This document shows, piece after piece, positions 19,760 to 29,160 of a stretch of 64,000 nt of DNA. Each line of letters opens with the position of its first letter. The stretch's first letter is position 1. The stretch comes from Aquisphaera insulae (lineage in GTDB: Bacteria > Planctomycetota > Planctomycetia > Isosphaerales > Isosphaeraceae). The position numbers and the translations under genes are program-made. Below the pieces are notes generated by a model that worked only from the letters and a program-made list of their open reading frames with translations, did no database searches and was not told where the DNA came from. Location: contig NZ_JAALJH010000005.1 in the NCBI RefSeq assembly GCF_011064615.1, positions 1-64,000 of the forward strand, written 5' to 3'.

Positions 19760-20417
19760 CGTCGGCTGGCTGTTCAGGCTCCTCGATCAGCCTGTCGAAG
19801 CCGACGGCCACCAGCGCCCCCAGGGTCGGCGCGGTCAGGTAGGCCCAGAGGTGCTCGAGGTGGCCTCCGACCAGGGCTGGCGCCAGCGAGCGGACCGGAT
19901 TCATCGAGGCGCCGCAGACGGGCCCGGCGAAGAGCGCCTCCAGCGCGATGACCGCCCCGACCGCGATCCCCGCCGTGATCCCCTTCTCCTTCGCCCCGGT
20001 CGAGACCCTCAGCACGACGAACATGAGGATGAAGGTGAGCACGACCTCGAACGCGAACGATTGCCAGACCGATCCCGCGGGCAGGGTCGCGCCGAGCGTG
20101 TCATTGGCGGGGAAGAGGACCCGCAAGGCCAGGCTCGCCAGCAGGGCGCCGGCCGTCTGGCAGGCCACGTAGACTCCCAGGGCACCGAGCGGCATCTTCC
20201 CGGCGACGTTGAACGCGATCGAGACGGCCGGATTGAGATGGGCGCCCGAGACGTCGCCGACGGCGTAGATCATCGCCAGGACGACCAGGCCGAAGGTCAG
20301 GCTGATGCCCACGTGCGTCACCGCCCCGCCGTGCTCCTGATTCACCACGATCGCCCCGGTCCCCGCGAAGACGAGGATGAAGGTCGCCGCAAGCTCCGCG
20401 ATCGCTTTCCGTCTCAT
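19737..20417 (-). CDS. MIP family aquaporin
   Basis: About 226 residues with six predicted membrane helices and two re-entrant half-helices. The first signature is GAHLNPAVS (canonical NPA); the second is GASMNPVRSLAPAL, with NPV instead of NPA, a change seen in some bacterial members. Arg after the second motif is retained. The family moves water, and some members carry small solutes such as glycerol or ammonia. ATG 20417 is preferred because the 35 codons upstream are not conserved, although its Shine-Dalgarno sequence is weak. Convergent with and overlapping the ketosynthase gene. Confidence 0.92.
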   Translation of the reverse strand: MRRKAIAELAATFILVFAGTGAIVVNQEHGGAVTHVGISLTFGLVVLAMIYAVGDVSGAHLNPAVSIAFNVAGKMPLGALGVYVACQTAGALLASLALRVLFPANDTLGATLPAGSVWQSFAFEVVLTFILMFVVLRVSTGAKEKGITAGIAVGAVIALEALFAGPVCGASMNPVRSLAPALVGGHLEHLWAYLTAPTLGALVAVGFDRLIEEPEQPADVSPGISA

Positions 20418-20606
20418 GATTCCACGAAGCTCCGGATGAGCCAGAGGAACCTGCGTCGGTTCCCGATTTCGATCGAGGCGCACGAAGGACGCGAGGATAG
20501 CGGCCGTGGTCATCGCGGGCAAGCGGCCTCCGATCGTTGCATCCGACGTGGACGCCGATTAGCCTGATGTGACACCCTCCACGACCCATCCTCCGCGGAG
20601 TCCATC

Positions 20607-21725
20607 ATGGGACAGGGCCCGGTTCGTTTCCTCCTCGTCGGCGGCTTCCTGGGCGCCGGCAAGACCACGGCCGTCGCGCGGCTCGCCCGGATGTACCGCG
20701 ATCGCGGGCTCAAGGTCGGGATCATCACCAACGACCAGACGGATAACCTCGTCGACACCCTCTCCCTCCGTGCCCAGGGCTTCGAGGTCGGCGAGGTGGC
20801 CGGCGCCTGCTTCTGCTGCAACTTCGACGTCCTGACCCGGTCCGCGCGGCAGCTCGTCGCGCAGGGCCGGCCGGACGTCATCCTCGCCGAGCCCGTCGGC
20901 AGTTGCACCGACCTGGTCGCGACGGTCGTCCGCCCCCTCATGAAGCTCTTCGGCGGCGAGTTCGAGGTGGGCCGTTTCTGTGTCCTGCTCAAGCCCGAAT
21001 ACGGCAAGCTCGTGCTCCAAGGGGACCCCGAGACGCTCCGGTCGGGGACCTCGTACATCTTCGGCAAGCAGCTCGAGGAGGCCGACATCATCGCACTCAA
21101 CAAGGTGGATGCGTTCACGGAGGAGGATCTGGAACGCCTCTCCGACCTGGCCCGCACCGCGAACCCGGGCGCGACCCTCCTGCCGATCTCCGCGCGGACG
21201 GGGGACGGGTTCGAGTCCCTGCTCGAGCTGCTCGAGACGACCTCCGGCGTGGGCGAGAAGGGCCTCGAGGTCGATTACGACCGCTATGCGGACGGTGAGG
21301 CGGAGCTCGGGTGGCTCAACGCCGTGGCCCGGGTGTCGGGCGAAGAGCCGTTCTCGCTCGACGGCCTCGTCCTGTCCGTCGTGCAGCGGATCGGCGAGAG
21401 GGTCTCCGCGGAGGGCTCTCCCGTCGCCCACCTCAAGGCGAGCGGCTCGAGCGGCCCGCTCCAGGCGGTGGCAAATCTGGTGGATGGGCGAGGGAAAACC
21501 CTCCTCTCGATCGCCGCGGGAGGAGACGTCGAGTCGGCCGAGATCACCATCAACGCGCGGGTCGCGATCGACCCCGAAGTCCTCTCGGACGTCGTGCGGG
21601 AGGCGCTGGTGGAAGCCTGCGACGACCTCTCGCTCGGGGTGGACATCCGGGATCTACGCAGCTTCCGTCCCGGGCGGCCCGTGCCGATCCACCGGATGGC
21701 GTCGCTCGCCGATACGATCGGATAA
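20607..21725 (+). CDS. COG0523/CobW-type G3E GTPase (putative metallochaperone)
   Basis: 372 residues. Walker A GGFLGAGKTT (12-21), metal-binding CFCC (Cys68, Cys70, Cys71; usually C[IV]CC), an EPVGSC Walker B-like segment at about 95-100, and base-recognition NKVD (165-168). The C-terminal half (from about 230) is not a standard CobW_C domain. G3E GTPases deliver metals such as Zn, Ni or Co to enzymes. GGAG lies 7 nt before ATG 20607. It precedes a small secreted Cys protein and the ABC transporter operon on the same strand, so a metal link to that operon is possible but unproven. Confidence 0.88.
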   Translation: MGQGPVRFLLVGGFLGAGKTTAVARLARMYRDRGLKVGIITNDQTDNLVDTLSLRAQGFEVGEVAGACFCCNFDVLTRSARQLVAQGRPDVILAEPVGSCTDLVATVVRPLMKLFGGEFEVGRFCVLLKPEYGKLVLQGDPETLRSGTSYIFGKQLEEADIIALNKVDAFTEEDLERLSDLARTANPGATLLPISARTGDGFESLLELLETTSGVGEKGLEVDYDRYADGEAELGWLNAVARVSGEEPFSLDGLVLSVVQRIGERVSAEGSPVAHLKASGSSGPLQAVANLVDGRGKTLLSIAAGGDVESAEITINARVAIDPEVLSDVVREALVEACDDLSLGVDIRDLRSFRPGRPVPIHRMASLADTIG

Positions 21726-21875
21726 CGCCTGTCATTCGATTGCTTCAAGGCTTGTCTCGGACCGACGGTCCCAGGTATCCTGATGGCCACAGTGGGCGGT
21801 GAGTCTCCTCCCGTCCGCACATCGTTCGCTCGAATCCATGGTGAGTCGCCACTGAGGTCGGGGCACGGTTCGTTG

Positions 21876-22322
21876 ATGCATCCTGCCGAGAGCCGAGGAT
21901 GGAGCAGACGGGCCGTCGTTGCGCTCGCGCTGCTGCTCCACGGCCTGGTCCTGGCCGGATCGGCGGAGGCGGGTTGCCACCGATCCGGCTCCGCTCGTCT
22001 CGATCGATGGACCGAGGTCGGCCGGCTTCACCACCTGGCGATCGACGATCCCAGCCTGGCGATCCCGGATGGAGAGGCCCGACCGGTCGACGCGCCATCC
22101 TCACCTTGCTCGGGGCCGGGTTGCTCCGAGCCCGCACCTTCGCCGCTCTCGACGATCCCGCCGGAGCTCGAGCATCCGGACCGGTGGAGCGACCTGGCGT
22201 CCCAGGCCCTCGATGCCGCCGACCCGAGATGGCTCCCCGTGAAACGGGAACCGTGCCTCAAGCCGATCGGCGAGTCCCCATCCATCTTCCACCCCCCCTC
22301 CGCTTCGTGCCGTACGCGCTGA
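21876..22322 (+). CDS. Small secreted protein of unknown function
   Basis: About 148 residues from ATG 21876. After SRR there is a hydrophobic stretch VVALALLLHGLVLAGSAEA, a good signal peptide with an AEA cleavage site. The mature part is Pro/Ser-rich with cysteines, including the compact PCSGPGCS, and a later EPCLKPIGESPS segment. I recognise no domain. The coding call rests on the signal peptide and on its place between two real genes. No strong ribosome binding site is seen. It lies between the GTPase and the transporter genes. Confidence 0.55.
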   Translation: MHPAESRGWSRRAVVALALLLHGLVLAGSAEAGCHRSGSARLDRWTEVGRLHHLAIDDPSLAIPDGEARPVDAPSSPCSGPGCSEPAPSPLSTIPPELEHPDRWSDLASQALDAADPRWLPVKREPCLKPIGESPSIFHPPSASCRTR

Positions 22323-22507
22323 ATTCCCAGTGATGACGCGGCCAGGAGCCTTCGCGTACCTTCCGTCGGCTCCCCCGCGTCCTTCCGCCCGGCGCGAGAC
22401 TTCACGAGCTGCGCCGCCGGATGGCCATGGTGTCCCTGCGCTCCCCACGCGGCTCACCGCTGCAACCTGGTAATCCGCTCCGCTCCCGCACGACACGGAG
22501 ACATACG

Positions 22508-23716
22508 ATGCAGACTCGATCAACGCGGCGACGCTTCCTGGCAGCCCTTTCGTCCGTCCCACCGGCCCTCGGCCTTGTCGGCCTGGGGGGCTGCGGGCGC
22601 GAGGCGAGCTCGCCGGTCCCTCCCGGCCCGGGCCAGGTAGCGGGGAACGACAAGGTCCGGATCGGCTATCTCGGCCTGACCTGCGAGGCCGCGATGGTCG
22701 CGGCGTTCGAGAACGGGTTCTTCCGGGAAGAGGCCCTCGACGTCGAGTTCGTCAAGACGGACTGGGACAGCCTCCGCGACGGCCTGGGCCTGGGCCGGTT
22801 CGATGCGAATTATCACCTGATCATGTACCTTCTCAAGCCGATCGAGAAGGGGCTGGACGTGAAGATCACCGGGGGGATCCACTCCGGCTGCCTCCGGCTC
22901 CAGGCGGGCGTGAAATCCTCGATCCGGTCCGTCGCGGACGTGAAGGGGAAGAAGATCGGCGTGCCCACGGCCCTGGGCAGCCCGCCCTTCCTGTTCAGCA
23001 GCCGGGTCCTCCGGGCGGCCGGCATGGACCCCGCGAAGGACGTCGAATGGGTGGCCATGGCTCCGGACGTCCTGGGGCTGGCGCTCGACAACGGCCAGGT
23101 CGAGGCCGTCTGCACGGCCGACCCGATCGGCTCGATACTGCTCTCCCAGAAGAAAGTGCACACGATCGCCGACTCCGCGGTTGATGCGCCCTACAAGGAT
23201 GAGTATTGCTGCGCGGTCGTGGTGAGCGGGAAGCTCGCCCGCGAGCGTCCCGCCGCCGCGGCCAAGGTCACCCGCGCCTTGCTGAAGGGGGCGGCCTGGG
23301 TGGAGGCGAATCCGACGGCGGCGGCGCGGCTGGCCGTCGAGAAGAAGTACGTTGCGTCCTCCCTAGAGGTCAACGCACACGCCCTCTCCCAGTTGAAATA
23401 CACGCCCGGCGTGTCGCGGTGTCGCGAGAGCGTGATGATGGCCTCGCGCGAGATGCAGGCGATCGGCCTGATCAGCCCCTCGACCAGCCCGGAGACCCTG
23501 GCCTCGACGGCATGGCTGGACCTGGACGGGGTCAACGACGAATGGCTGAAGGGGGTCAAGGTGGAGAAGGTCGCCGGGGGAGGGCCGCCCCCGCCGCTGG
23601 ACGCCGAACGGCTCGTGTCCCTGTACGCGGGAGCGACGGATCTGAGGCTTTCGTGCGACGATTGCGGATCGATGCTCGCCGACGACCTCTGCCGGCGGCC
23701 GGCCGGCCTCCCCTGA
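22508..23716 (+). CDS. Tat-exported lipoprotein: ABC transporter substrate-binding protein (NrtA/SsuA/TauA type)
   Basis: 402 residues from ATG 22508, with GGAGA upstream. The N-terminus has a Tat-like TRRRFLAAL and a lipobox LGGC (Cys29). The mature protein matches periplasmic binding proteins of the NitT/TauT family (VRIGYLGLTCEAAMVAAFEN; FFREEALDVEFVKTD; VADVKGKKIGVPTALGSPPF). It is cysteine-rich for this family, and its last 25 residues carry a CDDC pair (383/386) plus Cys395. This C-terminal extension is odd and could bind metal or form disulfides. Ligands of the family include nitrate, sulfonates, thiamine precursors and riboflavin; this one is unknown. First gene of the eight-gene run. 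Confidence 0.85.
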   Translation: MQTRSTRRRFLAALSSVPPALGLVGLGGCGREASSPVPPGPGQVAGNDKVRIGYLGLTCEAAMVAAFENGFFREEALDVEFVKTDWDSLRDGLGLGRFDANYHLIMYLLKPIEKGLDVKITGGIHSGCLRLQAGVKSSIRSVADVKGKKIGVPTALGSPPFLFSSRVLRAAGMDPAKDVEWVAMAPDVLGLALDNGQVEAVCTADPIGSILLSQKKVHTIADSAVDAPYKDEYCCAVVVSGKLARERPAAAAKVTRALLKGAAWVEANPTAAARLAVEKKYVASSLEVNAHALSQLKYTPGVSRCRESVMMASREMQAIGLISPSTSPETLASTAWLDLDGVNDEWLKGVKVEKVAGGGPPPPLDAERLVSLYAGATDLRLSCDDCGSMLADDLCRRPAGLP

Positions 23717-23762
23717 TTGCGGCACCAGGAAACGCGAAGCCCGGCCGAACGGCTCGACCTCG

Positions 23763-24791
23763 ATGGGAGTTCCGAACTTGTCCCTGGCGATCCTCGATAG
23801 TCCGCCTGCCTCCGGATCGCTCCGCGATTCGGCGACCCGCCGCGGGCCGACGGCCGTGCTGTCGTCGCTGGCGCCCGCGTTGGCCGCGGCCGCCGCGCTG
23901 GCCGCCCATCTGCTCCTGCCGAACCACCAGTCACCGCTGCCGACCAAGCCCTACCCCGTGCTGCTCTCGGGCTTCCTGGCCGCCTCACTGGGTCTTTTCC
24001 TGCTCCGGGGCATCCACCCGATTTTCCGGGGATGGTTGAGCGAGAAGGGGCCGCTCCTGGGGGCGGGCATCCTCCTGCTCGCCGCCTGGGACCTCGTGAC
24101 GCTCAAGTTCGCGGTGATGGCCCTGCCGTATTTCCCCGGCCCGGACATGGTACTGACCGGGATGATCGAGGATCGGGCGATCCTCGCCGAGAGTGCTTAC
24201 CGGTCGCTCCTCCTGCTCCTGACCGGCTACTTCGCGGGCGTGGCCGCCGGGCTGGTCAGCGGGGTCCTCATCGGCTGGTCGCGGACGGTCCGATACTGGG
24301 GCATGCCGCTGATGAAGCTCGTCGGGCCGATCCCCGCGACGGCCTACGTGCCGCTGGCGATGGCTCTCTTCAGCAATGCGTTCGTCTCCGGTAGTGCCCT
24401 CATCGCCATGGCAGTCTGGTTCCCGATGACCATGCTGACCAGCTCCGGGATCGCGAACGTGCCCAACTCGTATCTGGACGTCGCGCGGACGCTCGGGGCC
24501 AGCCGTCGCTATCTCGTCTTCCGCGTGGCCATCCCCGCGGCGATGCCCAGCGTCTTCCTCGGCCTCTTCATGGGACTCGGGGCGTCGTTCCTGACGCTGA
24601 TCGTGGCGGAGACGGTCGGCGTCAGGTCCGGGCTGGGCTGGTATCTCAAGTGGCAGCAAGGTTATGTGGAATACGCCAAGGTCTACGCGGCCCTGCTCAT
24701 CATGGCGGCATTCTTCTCGAGCCTGATGTCGCTCCTCTTCGCCGTCCGCGATCGCGTCCTGGCCTGGCAGAAAGGGACGATCCGATGGTGA
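23763..24791 (+). CDS. ABC transporter permease (NitT/TauT type)
   Basis: 342 residues. The N-terminal 60 residues hold an Ala-rich helix, followed by a BPD_transp_1 domain. The EAA-type loop is recognisable in NSYLDVARTLGASRRYLVFR, followed by VAIPAAMPSVFLGLFMGLGA, the usual NrtB/SsuC sequence. About eight membrane segments can be counted. It starts 46 bp after the binding-protein stop. Its stop overlaps the start of the ATPase gene (ATGGTGA), so the two are probably translationally coupled. Confidence 0.92.
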   Translation: MGVPNLSLAILDSPPASGSLRDSATRRGPTAVLSSLAPALAAAAALAAHLLLPNHQSPLPTKPYPVLLSGFLAASLGLFLLRGIHPIFRGWLSEKGPLLGAGILLLAAWDLVTLKFAVMALPYFPGPDMVLTGMIEDRAILAESAYRSLLLLLTGYFAGVAAGLVSGVLIGWSRTVRYWGMPLMKLVGPIPATAYVPLAMALFSNAFVSGSALIAMAVWFPMTMLTSSGIANVPNSYLDVARTLGASRRYLVFRVAIPAAMPSVFLGLFMGLGASFLTLIVAETVGVRSGLGWYLKWQQGYVEYAKVYAALLIMAAFFSSLMSLLFAVRDRVLAWQKGTIRW

Positions 24792-25621
24792 CCGCGCGCA
24801 GCCAGGCGACGGCGGCCTTCGACGAGGGGGCCAGCCTCGTGGTCTCCGGCGTCTCCCGGTCGTTTCGGGCGGAGGACGGATCGGAGACCAGGGCCCTCGC
24901 GAACCTGTCCCTGGCGGTCGCCCCGGGCGAGCTCGTCGCGCTGGTGGGGCCCAGCGGGTGCGGCAAGTCCACGCTCCTCCGGCTCATCGCCGGCCTCGAT
25001 CGGGCCGACCGGGGCGAGTTGAGCGTGGCCGGAGAGCCGATCACGGGCCCCAGCGCCTCGCGCGGGCTGATGTTCCAGGATCCGAACCTTTTTCCCTGGT
25101 TGAGCGTACGACGCAACATCCGGTTCGGGCCGCAGGCGCGGGGCGTCCTGAGCCAGCATCAACCGGACGTGGACGCGATCTTGCGTCTCGTCGGGCTCGA
25201 GGAGTTTGCGGACCACTATCCGCATCAGCTCTCCGGAGGGATGGCCCAGAGGGCCGCGCTCGCCCGGGCACTCGTCAATCACCCCAAGGTTCTCCTCCTA
25301 GACGAGCCCCTCGGGGCGCTCGATCAGTTCACGCGGATGAGGATGCAGGACGAGGTGCTTCGGCTCTGGCAGGCGCGGGGCACGACCATGCTCCTGGTCA
25401 CTCACGATATCGATGAGGCCCTGTACATGAGCGACCGGATCGTCCTCTTCAGCCCCCGCCCGGGTCGGATCGAGCGGGAGATCATCGTCGAGCTGGAACG
25501 CCCAAGGCACCGGAATAGCTCGCGGTTCTTGCAGCTCCGCGCGGAGATCCTCGATCTGCTGCACCTCGCGGGCGGAGAGCCCGCGGCGACCCGATCTCGT
25601 GCCGACGGAGGCGAGGGATGA
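24785..25621 (+). CDS. ABC transporter ATP-binding protein (NitT/TauT type)
   Basis: 278 residues. Walker A GPSGCGKST, Q-loop LMFQDPNLFPWLSV, signature LSGGMAQRAALARAL, Walker B VLLLDEPLGALDQ, switch His in LLVTHDIDEALYMSD. The FPWLSV and DEPLGALD sequences are typical of the SsuB/TauB/NrtD group. It powers the permease encoded immediately upstream. The stop overlaps the next start as ATGA (25618-25621), which ties the transporter to the downstream TPR/FG-GAP gene. Confidence 0.94.
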   Translation: MVTARSQATAAFDEGASLVVSGVSRSFRAEDGSETRALANLSLAVAPGELVALVGPSGCGKSTLLRLIAGLDRADRGELSVAGEPITGPSASRGLMFQDPNLFPWLSVRRNIRFGPQARGVLSQHQPDVDAILRLVGLEEFADHYPHQLSGGMAQRAALARALVNHPKVLLLDEPLGALDQFTRMRMQDEVLRLWQARGTTMLLVTHDIDEALYMSDRIVLFSPRPGRIEREIIVELERPRHRNSSRFLQLRAEILDLLHLAGGEPAATRSRADGGEG

Positions 25622-28600
25622 GCCAACCCGCCGGTTCAACGCGGGGTCTCCGCGGTCCCCTGATCGTCCTGATCGCCGTCGTCCTGCTGGTGACGCTGGC
25701 CGCGGGCCTGTTCCTGGTCCGGCGACGGGCCCCGGCGCCGGAGTCGGCCGGCGGGCTGCCGGCCCCGGGCTCGGAGGCGTATCGCGCGATGGTCTCCGCG
25801 TTCCACGAGGGGGTCGCGGCGCTCGACGCCGACGCGGCCGATCGGGCGCGGGCCGCATTGACCAGGGCGACCCGGCTGGTGCCGGAGGAACCCGCGGCCT
25901 GGGCCGACCTCGGCCTGCTGAAGCTCCGCCAGGGCGACCACGACGGCGCGGCGGTCGACCTGGAGCGGGCCCGGTCGCTCGCCCCGGACAGCGCCGCGAT
26001 CGAGGCGTTGCTCGGCCTGCTCGAGAGCCGCCGCGGCCGGTACGAGGAGGCCGTGTCGCACCTAAGGCGGTCTGTCGAGCTCGACCCGAAGGACTACCGA
26101 TCCCGGTTCGCCCTGATGCGTGAGGTCGAACGCCTGGGAGAGGAGGGGAGCGAGGCCGACGCCCTCCGGCTGGCAAACGAGCTTTCCGATCTCGTGCCCC
26201 GCAACGCCGCGGTGCTCCTCGAGCGGGCACGCCTCGCTGCCAAGCGGGAAGACGCCGCATCGCTCGCCGGGGCGGTCGAAAGGCTGGCGAAGCTCGCCCC
26301 CGACTGGCCGTCACGCGCGCAGGAGGTGCAGAAGGAGCTCGGGCAGGCCCTCAAGGCCGGCCCGCGGGGCGCGGCGACGCGGGTCATCTCGCTGCGCAAC
26401 TTGCTGCTCCCCACGGTCGCATTCCGCCGCGACATGGCCGCCGTCGACATGCCGGTCGGCACCGTCGGCCAGCCCATCGAGCGGTTCCTGCGGCTGGAGC
26501 CTCCGCCGCTGACCCTGGCGCCTCCGGACGCGGGCCTGACGTACTCGGTCGAGGCTGTCCCGGGGCCCGGCCCGGGCAAGGGGGGCCGGATCCTGGCCGT
26601 CGCGCTGGCCGCGGGCGAGAAGCCGGCAATCATCGCCGGGGATGAAGCGACCGTGATGCGGCTGGACCGGCAAGGGGGCGACCCGCTTCCGTTCCCCGGC
26701 CGCCCCGGCTCGCCTCCGACGCGCCAGGGCCTGCTCGCGGCCGACCTGGATTCGGATTATCGGCTCGATCTCATCCTCGCCGGCGCCGGCGGAATCCGCT
26801 ATTTCCACCAGAAGGAAGATGGCCGCTTCGATGACAGGACGGACGCATGCCGCCTCGAGCCGAGCGTCCGGAACGGCGATTATGCTGGGGCGTGGGCCGC
26901 GGACCTCGAGATGGACGGTGATCTCGACCTCATCCTGGGGGCGAGGGAAGGCAAGACGGTTTCGCTCCGGAACAACGGCGACGGCACCTTCACCCCCTTC
27001 GACCTCTTCGGTGGGACCTCGGCGTTGCGGTCCTTCGCCTGGGCCGACCTGGACAACGACGGTGCTCCGGACGCCGTGCTCCTGGACGCGAAGGGGACGC
27101 TTCGGGTCATGGCCAACGAGCGCTCCGGCAAGTTCCGCGACCGTCCGTTGCCATCCGACCTCGGCCCGCTGGCCGCCGTCGCCGTCTCCGACCTGGATGG
27201 CGACGGTCGGCTCGACCTCGTCACGCTGAAGGGCGATGGTTCGGTCCAACTCCTCTCGGACCGGGATGAGGGGGGGGCGTGGGACCGGACCGAAGTCCTC
27301 AAGGACGCCGGCGCGGTGGGGGAGGACGCTCAACTTATCGTCGCGGATCTGGACAACAACGGGGGGGCGGATCTGATCGCCTCCGGACGATTGGGCGAGT
27401 GGGTCCGGCTCGCGGACGGAAAGGGGGGCTTCGTGCCGCTCTCGCCCCCCTCCGGCCTGAAGGTCGCCGCGGTCGCGGATCTGAACGCCGACGGTACGCT
27501 CGACCTGGCCGGCCTGTCGGAGGCCGGCGTCCCCTCTCAAGCCCTCGGACGCGGGTCGAAGGGATACCACTGGCAGGTCATCCGTCCCAAGGGGGCGAAG
27601 ACATTCGGCGACGGCCGGATCAATTCCTTCGGGCTGGGGGGCGAGGTCCAGGTCCGCGCCAACCTCCTGGTCCAGAAGCAAGTGATCGACGGGCCGATCC
27701 TCCACTTCGGCCTGGGAGAGAACGAGAAGGCCGACGTCGCGCGGATCGTCTGGCCGAACGGGACCACCCAGGCGGAGTTCGAAGCCAAGGCCGATCAGGA
27801 GCTCGTCGCCGAGCAGCGACTCAAGGGGTCGTGCCCCTTCCTCTACGCCTTCGACGGCAAGGAGGTCCGGTTCGTGACCGATTTCATCTGGCGGTCGCCC
27901 CTGGGCCTCCGGATCAACGCCCAGGACACCGCGGGCGTCGCCCAGACAGAGGACTGGGTGAAGATCCGCGGCGATCAACTCGCCCCGAGCGATGGATTCT
28001 ACGACATCCGCATCACCGCCGAGCTCTGGGAGACCCATTTCTGGGATCACGTGGCGCTCATGGTCGTCGATCATCCTCCCGGGACCGATGTCTTCGTCGA
28101 CGAGCGATTCGCGAGGCAGCCCCCCCGGCTGGCCGTCCAGGCGACCGGACCGTTGCACGTGCCCGCGTCGGCCCGCGACAACAACGGCAACGTCGTCACG
28201 AGCGCGATCGCGAGGCGCGACGGCCGTTACCTGGACGACATCGGACGAGGCCGGTATCAGGGGGTGGCCCGGGACCACTGGGTCCAGGTCGAGATCGGAG
28301 AGGACCTGCCCCGCAACCGGCCCCTCCTACTCGTCGCCAGGGGGTGGATCCACCCGACCGACAGCTCGATCAACGTCGCCATCGGTCAGGGAGGCGTGGT
28401 GAAGCCGCAGGGGCTGATCCTCGAGGTTCCGACGGGCGACGGCGGCTGGAAGGTCGTCCGCGATGACCTGGGATTCCCGGCCGGGAAGAACAAGACGATC
28501 CTGGTGGACCTGGACGGACTCTTCGCCCCCAGGGGGCCTCGCAAGCTGCGGTTGCGGACGAACCTGGAAATCTACTGGGACATGCTCGCCATCGCCGACG

Positions 28601-29160
28601 CGCACCCCGAGCTCCATCTCGAGCCGAAACGGCTGGCGCCGCAATCCGCCGAGTTGAGGTTCCGGGGCTATTCGCGGATGCTCCAGGCCGACGCCTCGGC
28701 TCCGGAGCTGCCCGACTATGGGCGACTCGCGGCCGTCGGCCAGCCCTGGCGAGACCTGGTCGGCTTCTACACGAGGTTCGGCGACGTCCGGGAGCTCCTC
28801 GAGAAGGTCGACGACCGCTACGTCATCGCCAACGCGGGGGACGAGCTTCGGCTTCGGTTTCCCGCCGGGCCCCCGCCCGAGGCCGGATGGGTGCGGGACT
28901 TCGTCATGATCGGCGACGGATGGAACAAGGACGGCGACTACAACACGGCCTTCTCCCGGACGGTCCTCCCCCTGCCGACGCACGCGGCGAGTGGTTACGA
29001 CAGACCTCCTGGCGCACTCGAGGACGACCCGGTCTTTCGCGCCCATGCCGACGACTGGCGGAACTTCCACACGCGATTCGTCACCCCCGCGGGATTTCAG
29101 AGGGGACTTCGTCACTCCTTCGGATCGCAAATCGGCGGCAGATCGGAGCCCAGCCCATGA
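25618..29160 (+). CDS. Membrane-anchored TPR / FG-GAP / ASPIC protein (CRTAC1-like)
   Basis: 1180 residues. One transmembrane anchor (about 12-34), TPR-like helical repeats (about 56-240), then FG-GAP/VCBS blades (about 370-635) with repeated D-x-D-x-D-type calcium loops such as DLEMDGDLDLIL and DLDNDGAPDAVL, then an ASPIC/UnbV segment (about 665-720; INSFGLGGEV, LHFGLGEN, RIVWPNG). The last 450 residues have conserved-looking blocks (FVTDFIWRSPLGLRIN, ETHFWDHVALMVVDH) but no domain I can name. Likely periplasmic or surface-exposed and calcium-binding. The stop overlaps the next start as ATGA. Confidence 0.85.
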   Translation: MSQPAGSTRGLRGPLIVLIAVVLLVTLAAGLFLVRRRAPAPESAGGLPAPGSEAYRAMVSAFHEGVAALDADAADRARAALTRATRLVPEEPAAWADLGLLKLRQGDHDGAAVDLERARSLAPDSAAIEALLGLLESRRGRYEEAVSHLRRSVELDPKDYRSRFALMREVERLGEEGSEADALRLANELSDLVPRNAAVLLERARLAAKREDAASLAGAVERLAKLAPDWPSRAQEVQKELGQALKAGPRGAATRVISLRNLLLPTVAFRRDMAAVDMPVGTVGQPIERFLRLEPPPLTLAPPDAGLTYSVEAVPGPGPGKGGRILAVALAAGEKPAIIAGDEATVMRLDRQGGDPLPFPGRPGSPPTRQGLLAADLDSDYRLDLILAGAGGIRYFHQKEDGRFDDRTDACRLEPSVRNGDYAGAWAADLEMDGDLDLILGAREGKTVSLRNNGDGTFTPFDLFGGTSALRSFAWADLDNDGAPDAVLLDAKGTLRVMANERSGKFRDRPLPSDLGPLAAVAVSDLDGDGRLDLVTLKGDGSVQLLSDRDEGGAWDRTEVLKDAGAVGEDAQLIVADLDNNGGADLIASGRLGEWVRLADGKGGFVPLSPPSGLKVAAVADLNADGTLDLAGLSEAGVPSQALGRGSKGYHWQVIRPKGAKTFGDGRINSFGLGGEVQVRANLLVQKQVIDGPILHFGLGENEKADVARIVWPNGTTQAEFEAKADQELVAEQRLKGSCPFLYAFDGKEVRFVTDFIWRSPLGLRINAQDTAGVAQTEDWVKIRGDQLAPSDGFYDIRITAELWETHFWDHVALMVVDHPPGTDVFVDERFARQPPRLAVQATGPLHVPASARDNNGNVVTSAIARRDGRYLDDIGRGRYQGVARDHWVQVEIGEDLPRNRPLLLVARGWIHPTDSSINVAIGQGGVVKPQGLILEVPTGDGGWKVVRDDLGFPAGKNKTILVDLDGLFAPRGPRKLRLRTNLEIYWDMLAIADAHPELHLEPKRLAPQSAELRFRGYSRMLQADASAPELPDYGRLAAVGQPWRDLVGFYTRFGDVRELLEKVDDRYVIANAGDELRLRFPAGPPPEAGWVRDFVMIGDGWNKDGDYNTAFSRTVLPLPTHAASGYDRPPGALEDDPVFRAHADDWRNFHTRFVTPAGFQRGLRHSFGSQIGGRSEPSP

